Assembly (NCBI GenBank): GCA_936440205.1
Contig: OW387139.1
Coordinates: forward strand, 34,064,378-34,128,377
Reading direction: 5' to 3'
DNA length: 64,000 nucleotides
Origin: Lepidonotus clava
Taxonomy: Eukaryota; Annelida; Polychaeta; Phyllodocida; Polynoidae
Part shown: positions 12,050-23,867 of the stretch, piece by piece
Layout of the letters: every line of letters begins with the position of its first letter
Position numbering within the stretch: position 1 is the stretch's first letter
Program-made: the position numbers and the translations under genes
The notes under the pieces: generated by a model
What the model was told of the DNA's origin: nothing
Seen by the model: only the letters and a program-made list of their open reading frames with translations
The model's database searches: none

Positions 12050-12305
12050 AAAACAGCCTGTCCTGAAATAACAGGATGGTTTTGTGATCCATTATTACAG
12101 GATGTCCTGCTTTTTTAGGCATACTTTTAAAAGCCATTCAAACTGTTATTGTAATGATGGAATTCCATTTTAATTTAACCAAATAATTGTTTGTCATATA
12201 GGTCATATTTTGAAATTGAAAAATCTGATAAGGGAATGTTTTAAAATGATTTAAAGGGTTGTGTCCTGAAAAAACAGGACATCCTGATTGTCCTGTAGTA
12301 GCCCC
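12050..12305. repeat. Repeat region with CCTGTCCTG / ACAGGACA words
   Basis: The inverted words CTGTCCTGAAATAACAGGAT, ATTACAGGATGTCCTGC, and CCTGAAAAAACAGGACATCC followed by TGATTGTCCTGTAG occur at both sides of a 120-bp AT-rich core. The arrangement resembles the ends of a short inverted-repeat element, but its exact limits and target duplication could not be set. Confidence 0.4.
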
Positions 12306-12819
12306 AACCTGGTTATGGGAGGAGCTTGTCTGACTTATGGGAGTGGTAAAGATAGACCGACGATCATTGTTAAACCCTTAGACCCTTATGATTGTATTTT
12401 CAAAAATTAAGAAGTGCTTAATTTGTCCAGAAATTTACAAACATTTTAACTGATGGTGAAAAAGTAGATACACTTCAAAATTAATGTCTATCCAGGCTCC
12501 TACGTGGGTGTTAATTCCCATACATTATTGGCCCCTATGTCTTTTAGTGCTAATCAAAAGATCTTAGTTAAAGTCAAATTCGACTATCAGTAATTTCACT
12601 AGTAGGCCTATTGTGAACCACCAAGTTGTCTTAATAGGCCTATTGGGGGAATGTGTGTTGTATCGTGCATTTGTATTATATCGCGGAGCTTCACTAAAAG
12701 GTCTATGAATTAATAGGTTCAGATTGATCTAACCATTACAATTTGAATAAAGGAACATGTGTTGCCTGTAGCATTCCTGGAAAACTTAAACTTATGGTTT
12801 TCATTTTAAGAACTAATAG
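12306..12819. other. No gene or repeat recognised
   Basis: AT-rich intergenic DNA between two repeats. No open frame of interest, and no structure beyond scattered TAGGCCTAT words. Confidence 0.4.
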
Positions 12820-13424
12820 TACACTATAAAAATGACGTTTAGAATTTAAACATGTTAAGGGGCTAAACATGTTTAGAATCTAAACACAAGAAGTCTCATG
12901 TATTTAAAAGCTAAACACTTGTAATCCCTAATCATGTATGGATTAGATGTTTAGAATATGAAACACATGAAATTGCAGGTGTTTAAAACCTAAACACTAT
13001 TACTTCTAAACATCTGTTGGATTAGATATGCTTAGCCCTAGGCTTGAATTTTACCTCTTTGTTGATCAAATGAGATCAGGAAACATATTTTCCTCTCTGA
13101 ACTATAGGTACATAACATTCCAGAATAATATCAGTGAAAATTACAAAAGAAATTGGTTTGATTGACTTAAATGCCATATAGTCTAAATACTTTGAAGCTA
13201 AAAATGATTTGCTAAACATCAATCAAATCCTATGCATTTAGAGTACAAACACATTGAAGACCTAAACACTTCAAGGTAAACATCTAAATATCACACATTT
13301 CTAAACACTTAACCCTAAACACCAATAATTTAAACATATTTAGGGAAATAAAGTGTTCCAAAACTGGATGTGGCAAAGTGTTTAGAAACGTTTTTAGGTT
13401 CTAAACACTTGTTTTAACAGTGTA
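12820..13424. mobile_element. 605-bp MITE with terminal inverted repeats and an array of CTAAACAC / GTTTAG words
   Basis: The left end is TACACTATAAAAATGACGTT, and the right end reverse-complemented is TACACTGTTAAAACAAGTGT; both continue into TTTAGAA. Between them the words (C)TAAACA(C) and TGTTTAG(A) occur roughly twenty times in both orientations. The flanks show TAG on each side; if the true ends start at CACTRT, a TA duplication of Tc1/mariner type is equally possible. No coding capacity. The superfamily is undecided. Confidence 0.65.
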
Positions 13425-14140
13425 TAGACAGTGCACATCTCATTCTTTATTTATTTTTGTTCTGCCTTTACAATTTAGCTAATTTCATATTCTATATATC
13501 TTGTTTGACCAAAATTATGAATGTACTAAGGCAATATTCATTAATTGTATTCATATAGCAAATGCGTGAAATTCTAGAAATATTATCTTTTCCTAGCACT
13601 GAAATAAAACATTCTCTCGATGACAGTTAGGTGTGAATATAATAACTTTAGATATTATTGTGTGATTTGTCAAACATTTGATTGGCAAATAATCATGACT
13701 TTTTTTTTTATTTGTAATACCTCTTTCTTAGAGTCAGTCCAGACTTTAACTTATAGCTGTTCTAGTGTTGAACTAAGAATCAGGGCTAAAAGTGTGACAT
13801 GCGATGTTAATGGAGAGTGTGTAAGGGGACATTAGGTAGGCAGAACCATTCATATATATATACTGCTGACGGGAGTTCATCCCTGGGCACGGCCATGTTG
13901 TGGTATCCCTACGCCGGCCCTACGCGACACTGCTTTGATAACACTCACGGGGACAAGGAGGTGGGCCTGGCCACTCATTAACATGGGTGGGAAGGCTAGT
14001 TTCTCAATGACTTCTACTATAATGAAAAAAAAAACATTATTTGTCTTATTTAAATCATATGACCACATATCAAAGTGTACAAAGTTATAGCAAGATTTCC
14101 AATCACTGACAGACCCATAGGTTCTGTTTGTGGTGCGTGA
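13425..14140. other. No gene recognised
   Basis: AT-rich DNA; a moderately GC-rich block at about 13870-13980 has no recognisable product. Nothing further is supported. Confidence 0.4.
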
Positions 14141-14300
14141 CATTCACCCTCTTTGATAGAAGTCATTTCAGTCATTTCCCCACCTCCCTGCACTCGCCCT
14201 CTTTGACAGAAGTCCACGGCAGAAGTTGCTTCAGTCATTTACCGACCTGCCAGCATTCACCTTCTTTGATGGAAGTTATTTTAGTCATTTCCCACGACTA
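14141..14300. repeat. Minisatellite, three units of about 50-63 bp
   Basis: Units begin at 14141, 14191 and 14254 with CA(T/C)TC(A/G)CC(C/T)TCTTTGA, and each continues GAAGT...TTCAGTCATTT or similar, then CCNACCT. Units two and three diverge by short insertions. Non-coding. Confidence 0.65.
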
Positions 14301-14605
14301 CAAATGGTTGTGGGTGACCAGATGATAGTTTATAGTCATCCTCCTGCCCAACAGATATTTTGTAGAAATTACTACAATTTTCCTCTTTAAAAATAACTTA
14401 CGCTTTACTCATTTTGATAAAATTCTAGCTTGTCCCAGTAATGTGGACAACTTGATCTCCATCTATAAGTTTCAGTAGTATCATATTCCTAATATGTAAA
14501 TATACATATTATTTTCGCACGTGCAAACTTCCTGACAAAGGCCCGATATTTCAAAACTCCTTACCTTAAACTGTTTCCTGGTTTAAGGTGGCCTTAAACA
14601 TCTGG

Positions 14606-14863
14606 TTGGTTGGTTGGTTATTGGGGTTTAACGCCGTAGCAACATCTAAGGTCATATCACGGCGAGAAGAAAGTTTGACAATTCTGTCGTTGATGATCAT
14701 ATCTATGGAATGAACGAATCTATGAGAAGATAGAGACCATACCCCTACACATTTACCGAAGCAGGTGTTCTTTAATGTGCAGGGTCCCATAGGCAGGGCC
14801 CTACACACAACAGCCGGTTGCCCACTAGGAGCCTTTGATGACCCTGTTGTTGTCACAGGGAGA
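14606..14863 (+). mobile_element. SINE-like insertion with 13-bp target site duplication
   Basis: CTTAAACATCTGG occurs at 14593-14605 and again at 14864-14876, exactly flanking this 258-bp segment. The long direct duplication is the signature of target-primed (LINE-type) insertion. The insert begins TTGGTTGGTTGGTTATTGGG and continues GTTTAACGCCGTAGCAACAT with TCACGGCG, a block that resembles a conserved SINE core found across many invertebrates (recall only). It lacks a clear poly-A tail. It is younger than the MITE it interrupts. Confidence 0.7.
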
Positions 14864-14895
14864 CTTAAACATCTGGATGTAGCTCACCTGTGTCT

Positions 14896-14976
14896 CAAGG
14901 TGTTTTGAAATATCAATGACATCCTTAAAGTTTCCCTTAAACTTTAAGGATGTCATTGATATTTCAAAACACCTTG
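14896..14976. repeat. Perfect inverted repeat, 38-bp arms, 5-nt loop
   Basis: The left arm 14896-14933 starts CAAGGTGTTTTGAAATATCA and the right arm 14939-14976 is its exact reverse complement; the loop is CCCTT. The absence of any mismatch in an otherwise decayed element suggests recent origin or gene-conversion-like copying. Long perfect hairpins of this kind are unstable in cloning and could also be an assembly artefact. Confidence 0.9.
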
Positions 14977-15645
14977 GAACTTTAAAAATTTAAAAATGTT
15001 AATATCACCTTACATTTTAAGGTACCTCCCGATTATTTTTAAGGTAAGGTGTTTTGAGATACCGCAAACCTTAAATATTTACACATATCTAAGGTTAAAC
15101 CTTAAATTGACCTAAACTCCCTAGCAACCACCTTAAATCTGTCAAAAGCCTATGGTGAAGGAGTTTCGAAATATCGGGCCTAAACCTCCCCATGTCCCCT
15201 GACAGCTAATGGCGGGAAAGGTGGTGGGCCTTTTCACACCTTTTATCAGTGCGCCTACAACTCTCGACCTTGGTATAGGGCACAGTCCATGCACTAGCCA
15301 GCAGAGCGCTACTCACTGTCATTGGATTAACATCCTGGAAAGATCAGTACTGTTATGCTAGGTTCTGGAGTTGGAATTGAAGCAGATAGACTGTTAGTTG
15401 AGATGGAGCGTTGGCTGGGTGTGGTTGAGTGGATGTTATCCCTTTGGATTGTTCATTGTCAATGGGACATCAACCTTTCATGCGAGTGTTATGTCTTTCG
15501 TAATGTGGAACTATATCATGGATTGGACATGCAGTCTGGCCGGTGACACACTGCAAGTAGAGCTAGCTAATATCCATGGACACAAACAAATCCTGGATCC
15601 GCCCCTGACTGTATGGTATGTATGGTTGTTTGTTGGTTATGTTGT

Positions 15646-15955
15646 CAGGGCTGCCAACTGTCCTGATTTGATAAGGGCAGTCCTTATTTTTGACCCTTGT
15701 CCTTATTGTCCTTATCAGTTGTGAAAATGTCCTTATCAGGCCAGTTACAGTGTATTGAATTTCTTAAGAAAACATGTTTCTACATAATTCTATGTGATTT
15801 GTTATTTCATTACTTTTATCATGCCAAATATAAGATCCAAAATACATATCTAAGCACATTATAAGGCTGTCCTTATTTTGGGGAAAATGTCCTGATTTAC
15901 GTGAACACTTTTGACATTTGTCCTTATCAGGGCCGCTGAAATGTTGGCAGGCCTG
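15646..15955. mobile_element. MITE with CAGGGCTGCCAAC / GTTGGCAGGCCTG ends
   Basis: The left end is CAGGGCTGCCAACTGTCCTG and the right end reverse-complemented is CAGGCCTGCCAACATTTCAG. Inside, TGTCCTTAT words recur about six times in both halves. The CAGGG-start and gene-free middle fit a non-autonomous hAT-like element, but the 8-bp flanks (TATGTTGT, TATTGTTC) match poorly. Confidence 0.55.
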
Positions 15956-16504
15956 TATTGTTCTTGCTTGTAAACATTATTAACTCTTTTCATTTTCAAA
16001 CTCGGTAAAGATTTTAACTGAGACCTTATAGGTGAATGATAATAAGTACCTAGTTACCTTCATGCTAGAGTATATATGCATGCATGTACAATGTGCATGC
16101 ACAGGTTAATTACCATTAGATAGGCTATATGCATGTGCTATTGTGACATCATGACAAAATGTATTTAACCGTTCTTTAACCAATATCCCTAAAACTAGTG
16201 GTAGTTCTATACCAACAATGTAAAAAAACACATCTGTACTAGCCTACATAGCTTCTATATGCCCTATTAGATTGGACGGGCTCGGTAGTGTACCGGGTAG
16301 TGTACCACCAGAGCTGATGCAAATCTAACGTTGTTCTCTCAGCGTCCGCCATCCACCGTGGCGCTGCTCCACACTACTCGGCCACAATAAAATAAATAGG
16401 TCGGCCTTCACAGCAGCACAGCAGTAGAGAGCGTCAAAGGTTGTCAACATCTCTTGTGTTATCTGTATTGACGCCTTATCCAAAAAGTGTTATCCCTCGG
16501 TAAC
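15956..16504. other. 5' flank of SORD, nothing recognised
   Basis: Intergenic DNA. The 11-bp word GGTAGTGTACC occurs twice back to back near 16282-16305. No gene seen. Confidence 0.4.
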
Positions 16505-16634
16505 AGATAGATTGGCTGATACCGGTAGGGTATGACCTTGCATTGTCCTGATATAAAGCTGACAGTGCCTCATACCGGGTTAAACAGTGCCCGTTCTTAC
16601 TGCCTCCATCTAATCAACCCAGGCTCTCCTCAAC
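16505..16634 (+). promoter_or_regulatory. Putative SORD core promoter and 5' UTR
   Basis: An inverted CCAAT box (ATTGGCTGAT) lies at 16511 and a TATA-like ATATAAAG at 16551-16558, about 80 bp before the SORD start codon. This spacing would put transcription start near 16582 with a 5' UTR of about 50 nt. Inferred from motifs and position only. Confidence 0.5.
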
Positions 16635-19600
16635 ATGGCCGACACCAACCTGACTGCTGTCCTATACAAGACCAATGATTTGCGTTTGGTGAGTTCATTA
16701 TAATATCGTGATAGTCATACGCTAGATTGTGCCACCTTAGGTTAGAGACCCCCTATATAGGGCCTATATGAATGCTACATTGCTAATAACAAATTGAAGT
16801 GCCTAAGTGATAAGACACTATAGAGTAATAGACACGCCCTCTGACCGTGTTATGTTATGACAGACATATCTCTATGGTTATGAGCAGGCGCGAAGTGCCA
16901 ATTTCTACTTCAACAGATATAATTCAGATTTCATATAGGCCTAATTTGGGGCCTATCTATTTTTGTAGCATTCATTCAACGTTCGTTATCCTGGCCCCCC
17001 TTGACATCACGAGTTTATGTGTTAATCTATAGATTATTGTTACCTATAGGTAAGGACCTGGATAAAAATGAAGATGATAATGAAATTGCATAGTCAAACG
17101 GATTGAGGGTTTGTAAGCCTACCATTTCAATGGTATGCCCATGGGCCCCATTGGCCATAGTATAGATATCCATAGATGGCATAGATAATATACCCTCCAT
17201 TTACATCGTGGTCTTTGGGGACGTCCATAAATGACGTCATGCGCCCGGGAGGGGGGGGGGGGGGGGTCCAGTCCCCTATACATTCCTATAGTAAAAGCAT
17301 GATGAAGGAAGGGAGGGGGGGTCAAAAAAAAGTCAAAAATAGCATGACGTCATTTATGGACGGCCCCTAAATTTCACGCTTTTCAGTATGCCGCAGCCTA
17401 TAGCCCATAAGTCTGCATATTTACATAGGCCTATTATTAGACATAGTTACATAACCTCAGACGCTAACCATTCCAAATGGTCAATATTCTTTGAGAGGGG
17501 GCTAAACTTTACGATCCCCTTCAACATGGGATGGTGTTTCCATATAGGCCTACATGTATGTAGCCTTCGTTGCATGTACTATATATCAGGATGGTTAAGG
17601 CTATTTTCCACAGGCGCGTCAATTATGGGACATGTAAAATTTCTCTCTTATTAGGGTGCAGGCCTACTGTCTTTGCAGATTCCATTATAATTACACACTA
17701 GAGTTGCATATTTCTTCAGGTTTTCTACAGTGGTGCATTTATCAACGCGTACCAGTTTGTGATAGAAGTGCGTCTTTGGTCGCATAGTCTCAAATGCCGA
17801 TAATCTTGCAATATAATCATATTGCCTGTAAATTTTCTAAGAGATTTTACTGCAATCTAGATAACGGCGAATCACCTATTTAATTACATAACTATAGGCC
17901 TATTAGGTTTAGCTCTCATCCTCAGTCCACTTGTATTCTTAAACATCTTAAATTTAGACTAGTCCATTTGCTTGCCTTGGAATCCTAAAGTATTGTCAAT
18001 AAGACACTTGACATCTAGATCAACGATTCCAATAGTGATATATTACCTAGACAGGAACCACTCATATTTGAGCTCGTTTGCAATTATAATACACCATCTT
18101 CTATCTGCCATGCAGGAGTTATTACTTCATTGTTATTACTCACTTTTATAACTTGCGTCGTGTCCGCGGTGTACTGGATGGGTCTGCTATTCCTTGCTAT
18201 TTATGAATACTTATCTATTTAATCCCCGTGAAAACTTAATTCCTTTTACATGCATAATAACCTCTGCCCCTCAAACATCTACTACCTCAGGAACCTGTTC
18301 CATGTACAAGCTCACTGCATACCTAGGTTGATTGACATTTGTCACTATTACACATTATGTCCAACATGTGAACCGGAGTTTTTGCACACAGTCATGGTAA
18401 TGCATTATTTCAAAAAACGTCCCCATTATCATCCTTCGTTAAATTAGATCTGGTCTTACCTTCATTGCTGAATAATACGTCGCTCCTATACATGAATATC
18501 TAGAAAGAAAGGATCTGAACTTTCACCCGTGCTCGCGCGTTTTATGAACAGCTAGGCTAGTGGACAATTGCATACAAAAGATAGATGGAAACCCCGCTAC
18601 ACTAAAATCTCTCAATGAGAAATCAACACAGTTATTTTGGGCTGAGTGGTATGGGATCAACGAGACTTGTGCAATAGTTCTTTTAATAGGTCATTTGCCG
18701 GTGGACGTAACGCACTATCTATATAGGGTACAATATCCTTTTACATTCGAGCAAATTCGGCGAATGATGTTGAACTCCTATAAGATATGAAATTGATAAG
18801 TTAATTTAGGCAATTATAAGTTTGTATACTAAATGTGGAATGCATTTTAAATTTGTCTTAGCTATTTTTTTTAAATTCTGTATAATTGAGTCCAATAGTG
18901 CGCATCCAGAGGTCAACAATAATATTATAATTATATAGGAAAAATAAAGAGGATATAGTGTCTCATCGTCTGCACTATAATACATCAAGTAAAGCCTGGC
19001 GGGGCGACTGTAAATATTAATGAATGATTAATTCACGGTAAAGCATTCCCCCGCATTACAAATTATTCCCTGTCCTTGATGTGCATGTGTCTATATATTT
19101 ACTATAGTGATTCTTTTATCTTTGCAATGATATTGGCGCGATGGATGCCTCATCTACTATAATTATAAGAGCTATATATGAGATCCAGTCAGGTAAACTA
19201 CATTGAAAAACATTAAAAACAGCCGCAATAGCACAGCATATCAGACCTATTTTTATTATAGCCTTATGGGAGCAGTTCGCCCTATAGATGAAGAATACCC
19301 TTATACCCGATTGTTGCCTAAACACATGCAGTCTATGCACTATCAGCGTGGTGCTATTAGCATAGACGTTTAGAACAAATAGATGTTTAAATATACCTCC
19401 ATGGATAAAGACCCCCATAATAATGTGTAAGTGTGCCTCAACATCCATACATACTCATCAAGCATGATCTTTCCATAGGCCTTATAGGGCCTAGTACTTG
19501 ATACAGCTGCATGCTTCCAGAAGCTGTCTCTCTCTCAAGGCAATCTAACAATTTTACTTATTTCAATACAGGAAGAACGACCGGTGCCAGAGCCAGGCCA

Positions 19601-22600
19601 TGGAGGTTAGTATATAACATAAAGCAATTTTTACATTTTTGAACGTTTCTGAATAATACATTGTACATGCTATTAATAGGTAATCGAACATAACATAATT
19701 GATGTATGCATGGATACTATTGAGATATGTATCATATATTTGATTTAGGTAATGTAACAGGCCTACATGTATCCATAAACATAGATGTATTTCTATTATG
19801 TATCATATCGTAAAATCACAACATGTAGATATAGTGATTTTACAAATAATTTCAACTAAATTGGTGTAGAAATATTGTGCAGTGCACATTGATATACGGG
19901 CAATCAATGTTTTTTTCTATAGAGGTACAAGTTATGATGCACTCTGTGGGGATCTGCGGCTCGGATGTCCACTACTGGGTTCGGGGCCACATCGGTGACT
20001 TCATCGTCAAGGAACCCATGGCCCTTGGCCACGAATCGGCCGGCGTGGTATCCAAACTCGGAGAAGGCGTCACCCACCTGAAAGTCGGTAAGGATAGCTG
20101 AAAATTGAACGAACGTATATTATAATGATGCCATTACGAAGAGTGTGCGATACCATGGGGATTGATACAAAGTATATCATTTTTTATAATAAATAACATG
20201 ATATGATAAAAAATTTCGTTTTTCTAATAGGCCTATTCCCCTTTCTCGTTAACGTGGCGCCCCCTGGTGAATAAAATTTGAAACAATTTTTTTGGGCTAT
20301 TTCTATAGTAGCTATATGAAGTGGGGTGACCCAGCTACCAAAAGGTAGGCAAGGTGGGAGACTGCACAGGTTCGTGGGAAAGGTGAATTATCTGATATAT
20401 AATTGTACTCACAAAAAGAAAAGGACATATAAAAACACACACAATACAACAATGATAAGCTATTAGTATCTCACACGCTTGTAGCCTAGTCTGCGTCATG
20501 TAACTTAAAATTGCGAGGAAAACATTTTTTTCATTTGCAACCCTCTGTAAATCGCAGGTGATCGCGTTGCCCTGGAGCCAGGCGTGCCGTGCAGATGTTG
20601 TGACTTCTGTAAAGGTGGGCGGTACAACCTGTGTCCCGACGTCCAGTTCCTGGCTACCCCACCCGTACATGGCAATCTCGCCCGTTTCCACGTCCACGCT
20701 GCAGATTTCTGTTTCAAGTTAGTCAATTTGCTAACCAGTGCAGATGGTCCAATATCTTCTTACTTTAATCATTACCTATCTAGCGTGATGTGTAATTTCA
20801 GTGATTTATTTTCCTTGGTGATTTTCTTTTAAATATAATTTTCGCCAATGTTATATTGATTGTGGCCAGAGAAAAATCTGAATTATGATAAAAGAAATAT
20901 TATACTCTAAATGCATGCCTTCAAATGCACGGTTATTCTCAACGCGATAAAAGATAGAAGTTTTGCGTTGTATCTGAAAATTGTACTGCATCCATGGCAC
21001 AATGAAAATTACAACGCATCTATTATCACCTTTCGTGGAGCCCTCTTCCCCCAGTTTTATAATATAGGTATTTCAAAGTTACGATTAGTCTTTATTTATT
21101 ATTCTCAGTCCTAGGATACAAAATGAGTATATTACTGTATCAAATTTCTTAAAGGCTTCCGGACCATGTGAGTTTTGAGGAGGGGGCTCTGCTCGAACCG
21201 TTATCAGTAGGAGTCCACGCTTGTAGACGAGCTAACGTTGGACTGGGACACAAAATCTTCATTTGCGGCGCAGGGCCCATTGGGCTCGTTTCTCTGCTCT
21301 GTGCTAAGGCCATGGGGGCGGCTGAAGTTGTAATGACTGGTAAGACAATACATTTTACTTAATCTGTTTTATGGAAAACCGATTACATGAATCTGGATAA
21401 ACCAACATTTATGAACTGTGATTACAGTAAAATGCCATTGGCCGGAGTAGAATGGCAATGAATAGTAGTACGCATGTCTACCTTAAAAATCTACATATTC
21501 AGTATTGACACGATAAGTACAATAGAATATGTTCGAAACACTATGCGTTTCTTCCCGGTAAATGTGTACAACCCTCGTTTAATGCGTTTTTACATTGTTT
21601 TGGTTTATAGTTAATAACATTAATAAGTTACCATAACTCCTCGTTTCAGATATATCCGAGCATCGATTGAAGGTTGCCAAAGAGATGGGTGCTGACTACG
21701 TTGTTCACGTGGACTCACGGGATGCTAAGGTTATGGCTAAAAAGGTGGAGGCCGCCCTCGGCTGCATGCCTGACATTACTATTGAATGCAGTGGAGCTGA
21801 ACCTAGCATCCAGACTGGAATTTATGTAAGATGATATTAATGCTAAAAATGTTATGACATTTTCGGGGAAATGCTGCAAAAAGAAGTACATGTATAATCT
21901 CAACAAAATATATTTCGGTTAAAAAGCATTTCCCTATGATATGTTAGTTACCGGCACATCTTGTCTACGACTCTGATAACTCTTACACTGCTGATAATTA
22001 GGATAGATCTTTATTTTTCATTTTCTTACATGCAGTGGGTTGAAAAATGATTAGGACACCTTGCAGTTTCCCTTTATCAAAACGATCATTGCCCATCTAT
22101 TATCTATTTCATAAGCCTATTGTGGGAAGGAGATAACTTCTTTTCATCAACTTAGAATTTTAAGATAAAACGATTTTTTTTTAATTTATAAAACTCAATA
22201 CGTATACATTATATAAAAAAAAGTCAAATATTCGATAAAAGAATCGATAGGCGAGCCCTTATGGGACTTTCTTACGAGTCATATCCATCAATGACCTTAT
22301 GTATTTGGGACATCACTGACCAATCCAGTTTTATTGTCACTGGTCAATGTACACTTGTAACATGCTGACCCCTTCTCCAGGCCACCAAGTCCGGCGGAGT
22401 GATGGTATTGGTGGGCCTAGGCCCCGATCAGGTGACGGTTCCCATCGTCAACGCTGCCGTCAGAGAAGTCGACATCAGGGGCATATTCAGATATGTCAAC
22501 ACGTGAGTTGTCCCTCTTCTCATGTTTCTTCTAGTATCAGGCATGTACGATTTCCGCGGAAACGCGGAATTCCGCGTTTTATTTTATTTTAATTTATGGA

Positions 22601-23867
22601 TCACTTTTGAGATTCATTTAAATCCAAGGAAAAGATTTTTTTCTATAAATCTATAGGGGGTAGGGATCACTCAACAATCTTTGCAAATAATAAAAAGTTA
22701 TGTAAACACTTTTCTTAATTTTGAAGATAAATTAATTATATCTATCCGTGAAAAACATGTAATGCCTAATTGATTCTCCATTTGTTTTTAAGCAATGCTA
22801 TCATTTTTCCGCAGAAATAACTTTCTGTCACATACACGACTGTAGTATATATGATTCCAAACACCTTTTCTAATTAGTCTTAATTATTTAGCATTCCTAA
22901 GGGTTGTTTTCCTTCTTAGTTACATTACGGGTGGTTGTGATAATCATATTACAGTTAACAGGAGCTTTGGTAATATTGACAATTATTATAAGTATAATAC
23001 ATAGTAGAGGAATTAGTTGAGATTAGTTACTGAATTTCAATAGTAGGCCTATCTATTGCATAATAGAGAAAAGTTGATCTAATTCAACGAGTCACGATAG
23101 GTGATTGCCATGTGATTGAATATCGCTCCAACGCCCGGATTTCAACTCATTCAGATCACGTGAAATTATTATCATCCTATAGAGGTTTAGAAAGAAAAAC
23201 AATTTCCAGTGTAGTATTCTAAACAGGCAAGCGATTATGGGTATGCCAACACCACAGATACAATTTGTGAGATACATACCATATGTCCTGACAATAGTAG
23301 GCTGCTTAGTATACCATGTTTGGTCATAGTAAACGACTGATGGAGTAAAGAAGACACCATTTTTGCAAGATATCAGCAACAATCATTGTTTGGTTGCTTT
23401 ATTTAACCATAGAGATACATATGTCTATGATTTAACTCATATGCCTCACTTTACAATGCGTAACCCAGAGCAATCAAATTAGGATATGTGTGCGAGTCCA
23501 AATTAACGATCAGTTTAGTATACCTTTAACGTATAAAGTACTAAAACATTACCATGAAATTTCTAATTTTTCATTTGCCCTCGAACGCATTCATGTTAAC
23601 GCGTAGATTATCCTTGAATTGTGTGTTTAAGAATACCTGAGATTAAATTTTTGCTCTCCAACCATTTCTACCTATCAATTATAAACTTTTGTGTTCCTAA
23701 ATAGGTACCCCACTGCACTGGCAATGATTGCCAGTGGGAAGGTGAATGCCAAGCCTCTAATCACCCACCGCTTTAAACTGGAGGAGGCCCTGGAGGCCTT
23801 TGAAACGTCCCGCACAGGGGCAGGGGGCGCCATCAAAGTCATGATCACCTGTGCCAAGGACGCCTAA
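16635..23867 (+). CDS. SORD: Sorbitol dehydrogenase (L-iditol 2-dehydrogenase), complete, 8 exons
   Basis: Exons 16635-16688, 19572-19605, 19923-20087, 20558-20717, 21155-21339, 21650-21825, 22381-22502 and 23705-23867 join in phase to 352 residues (human about 357). The zinc-dependent enzyme oxidises sorbitol to fructose with NAD+ in the cytosol. Catalytic zinc ligands are visible: C41 ([10 protein letters not shown]), H66-E67 (LGHES) and E152 (LLEPLSVG). The Rossmann motif is GAGPIG (176-181), with D200 (VVMTD) as the NAD-specific acid. Unlike mammalian SORD, the structural-zinc lobe is complete: C96, C99, C102 and C110 with ADH-type spacing. AATAAA follows at 23906. Intron 1 (2.9 kb) holds a MITE at 17217-17367. 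The protein ends with AKDA, then the stop. Very secure. Confidence 0.97.
17217..17367. mobile_element. 151-bp MITE, 26-bp inverted ends containing TGACGTCA
   Basis: The left end starts GGGGACGTCCATAAATGACG and the right end, reverse-complemented, starts GGGGCCGTCCATAAATGACG; the 26-bp ends match at 25 positions. Both ends contain the palindrome TGACGTCA, and a run of about 17 G lies near the left end. It sits in SORD intron 1. No target duplication is obvious. Confidence 0.8.
20255..20270 (-). promoter_or_regulatory. CTCF-like motif in SORD intron 3
   Basis: The minus strand reads TCACCAGGGGGCGCCA, one or two changes from the bilaterian CTCF core CCACCAGGGGGCGC. A motif match only. Confidence 0.35.
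22538..22579. repeat. MITE-end fragment with 20-bp perfect palindrome
   Basis: CAGGCATGTACGATTTCCG resembles the CAGGGATGTACG end of the elements at 62.8-63.9 kb. It is followed at 22560-22579 by AAACGCGGAATTCCGCGTTT, a perfect palindrome. It lies in SORD intron 7. The other end of the element is not recognised. Confidence 0.45.

Larger units (their letters stand above)
14540..15180. mobile_element. MITE with GGCCCGATATTTC inverted ends, carrying a SINE-like insert and a long hairpin
   Basis: The left end reads GGCCCGATATTTCAAAACTC; the right end reverse-complemented reads GGCCCGATATTTCGAAACTC, with both continuing CTT(A/C)ACC. Interior repeats of CTTAAAC and AAGGTGTTTTGA lie in both orientations. 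The element is split by the insertion at 14606-14863 and contains the perfect hairpin at 14896-14976. No clear target duplication (flanks ACAAA and TAAAC). No coding capacity. Confidence 0.75.

Noticed and set aside
18560-18790. 76-codon frame in SORD intron 1
   Set aside because: Reasonable composition but no family match, and not joined in phase to SORD exons; SORD is complete without it.
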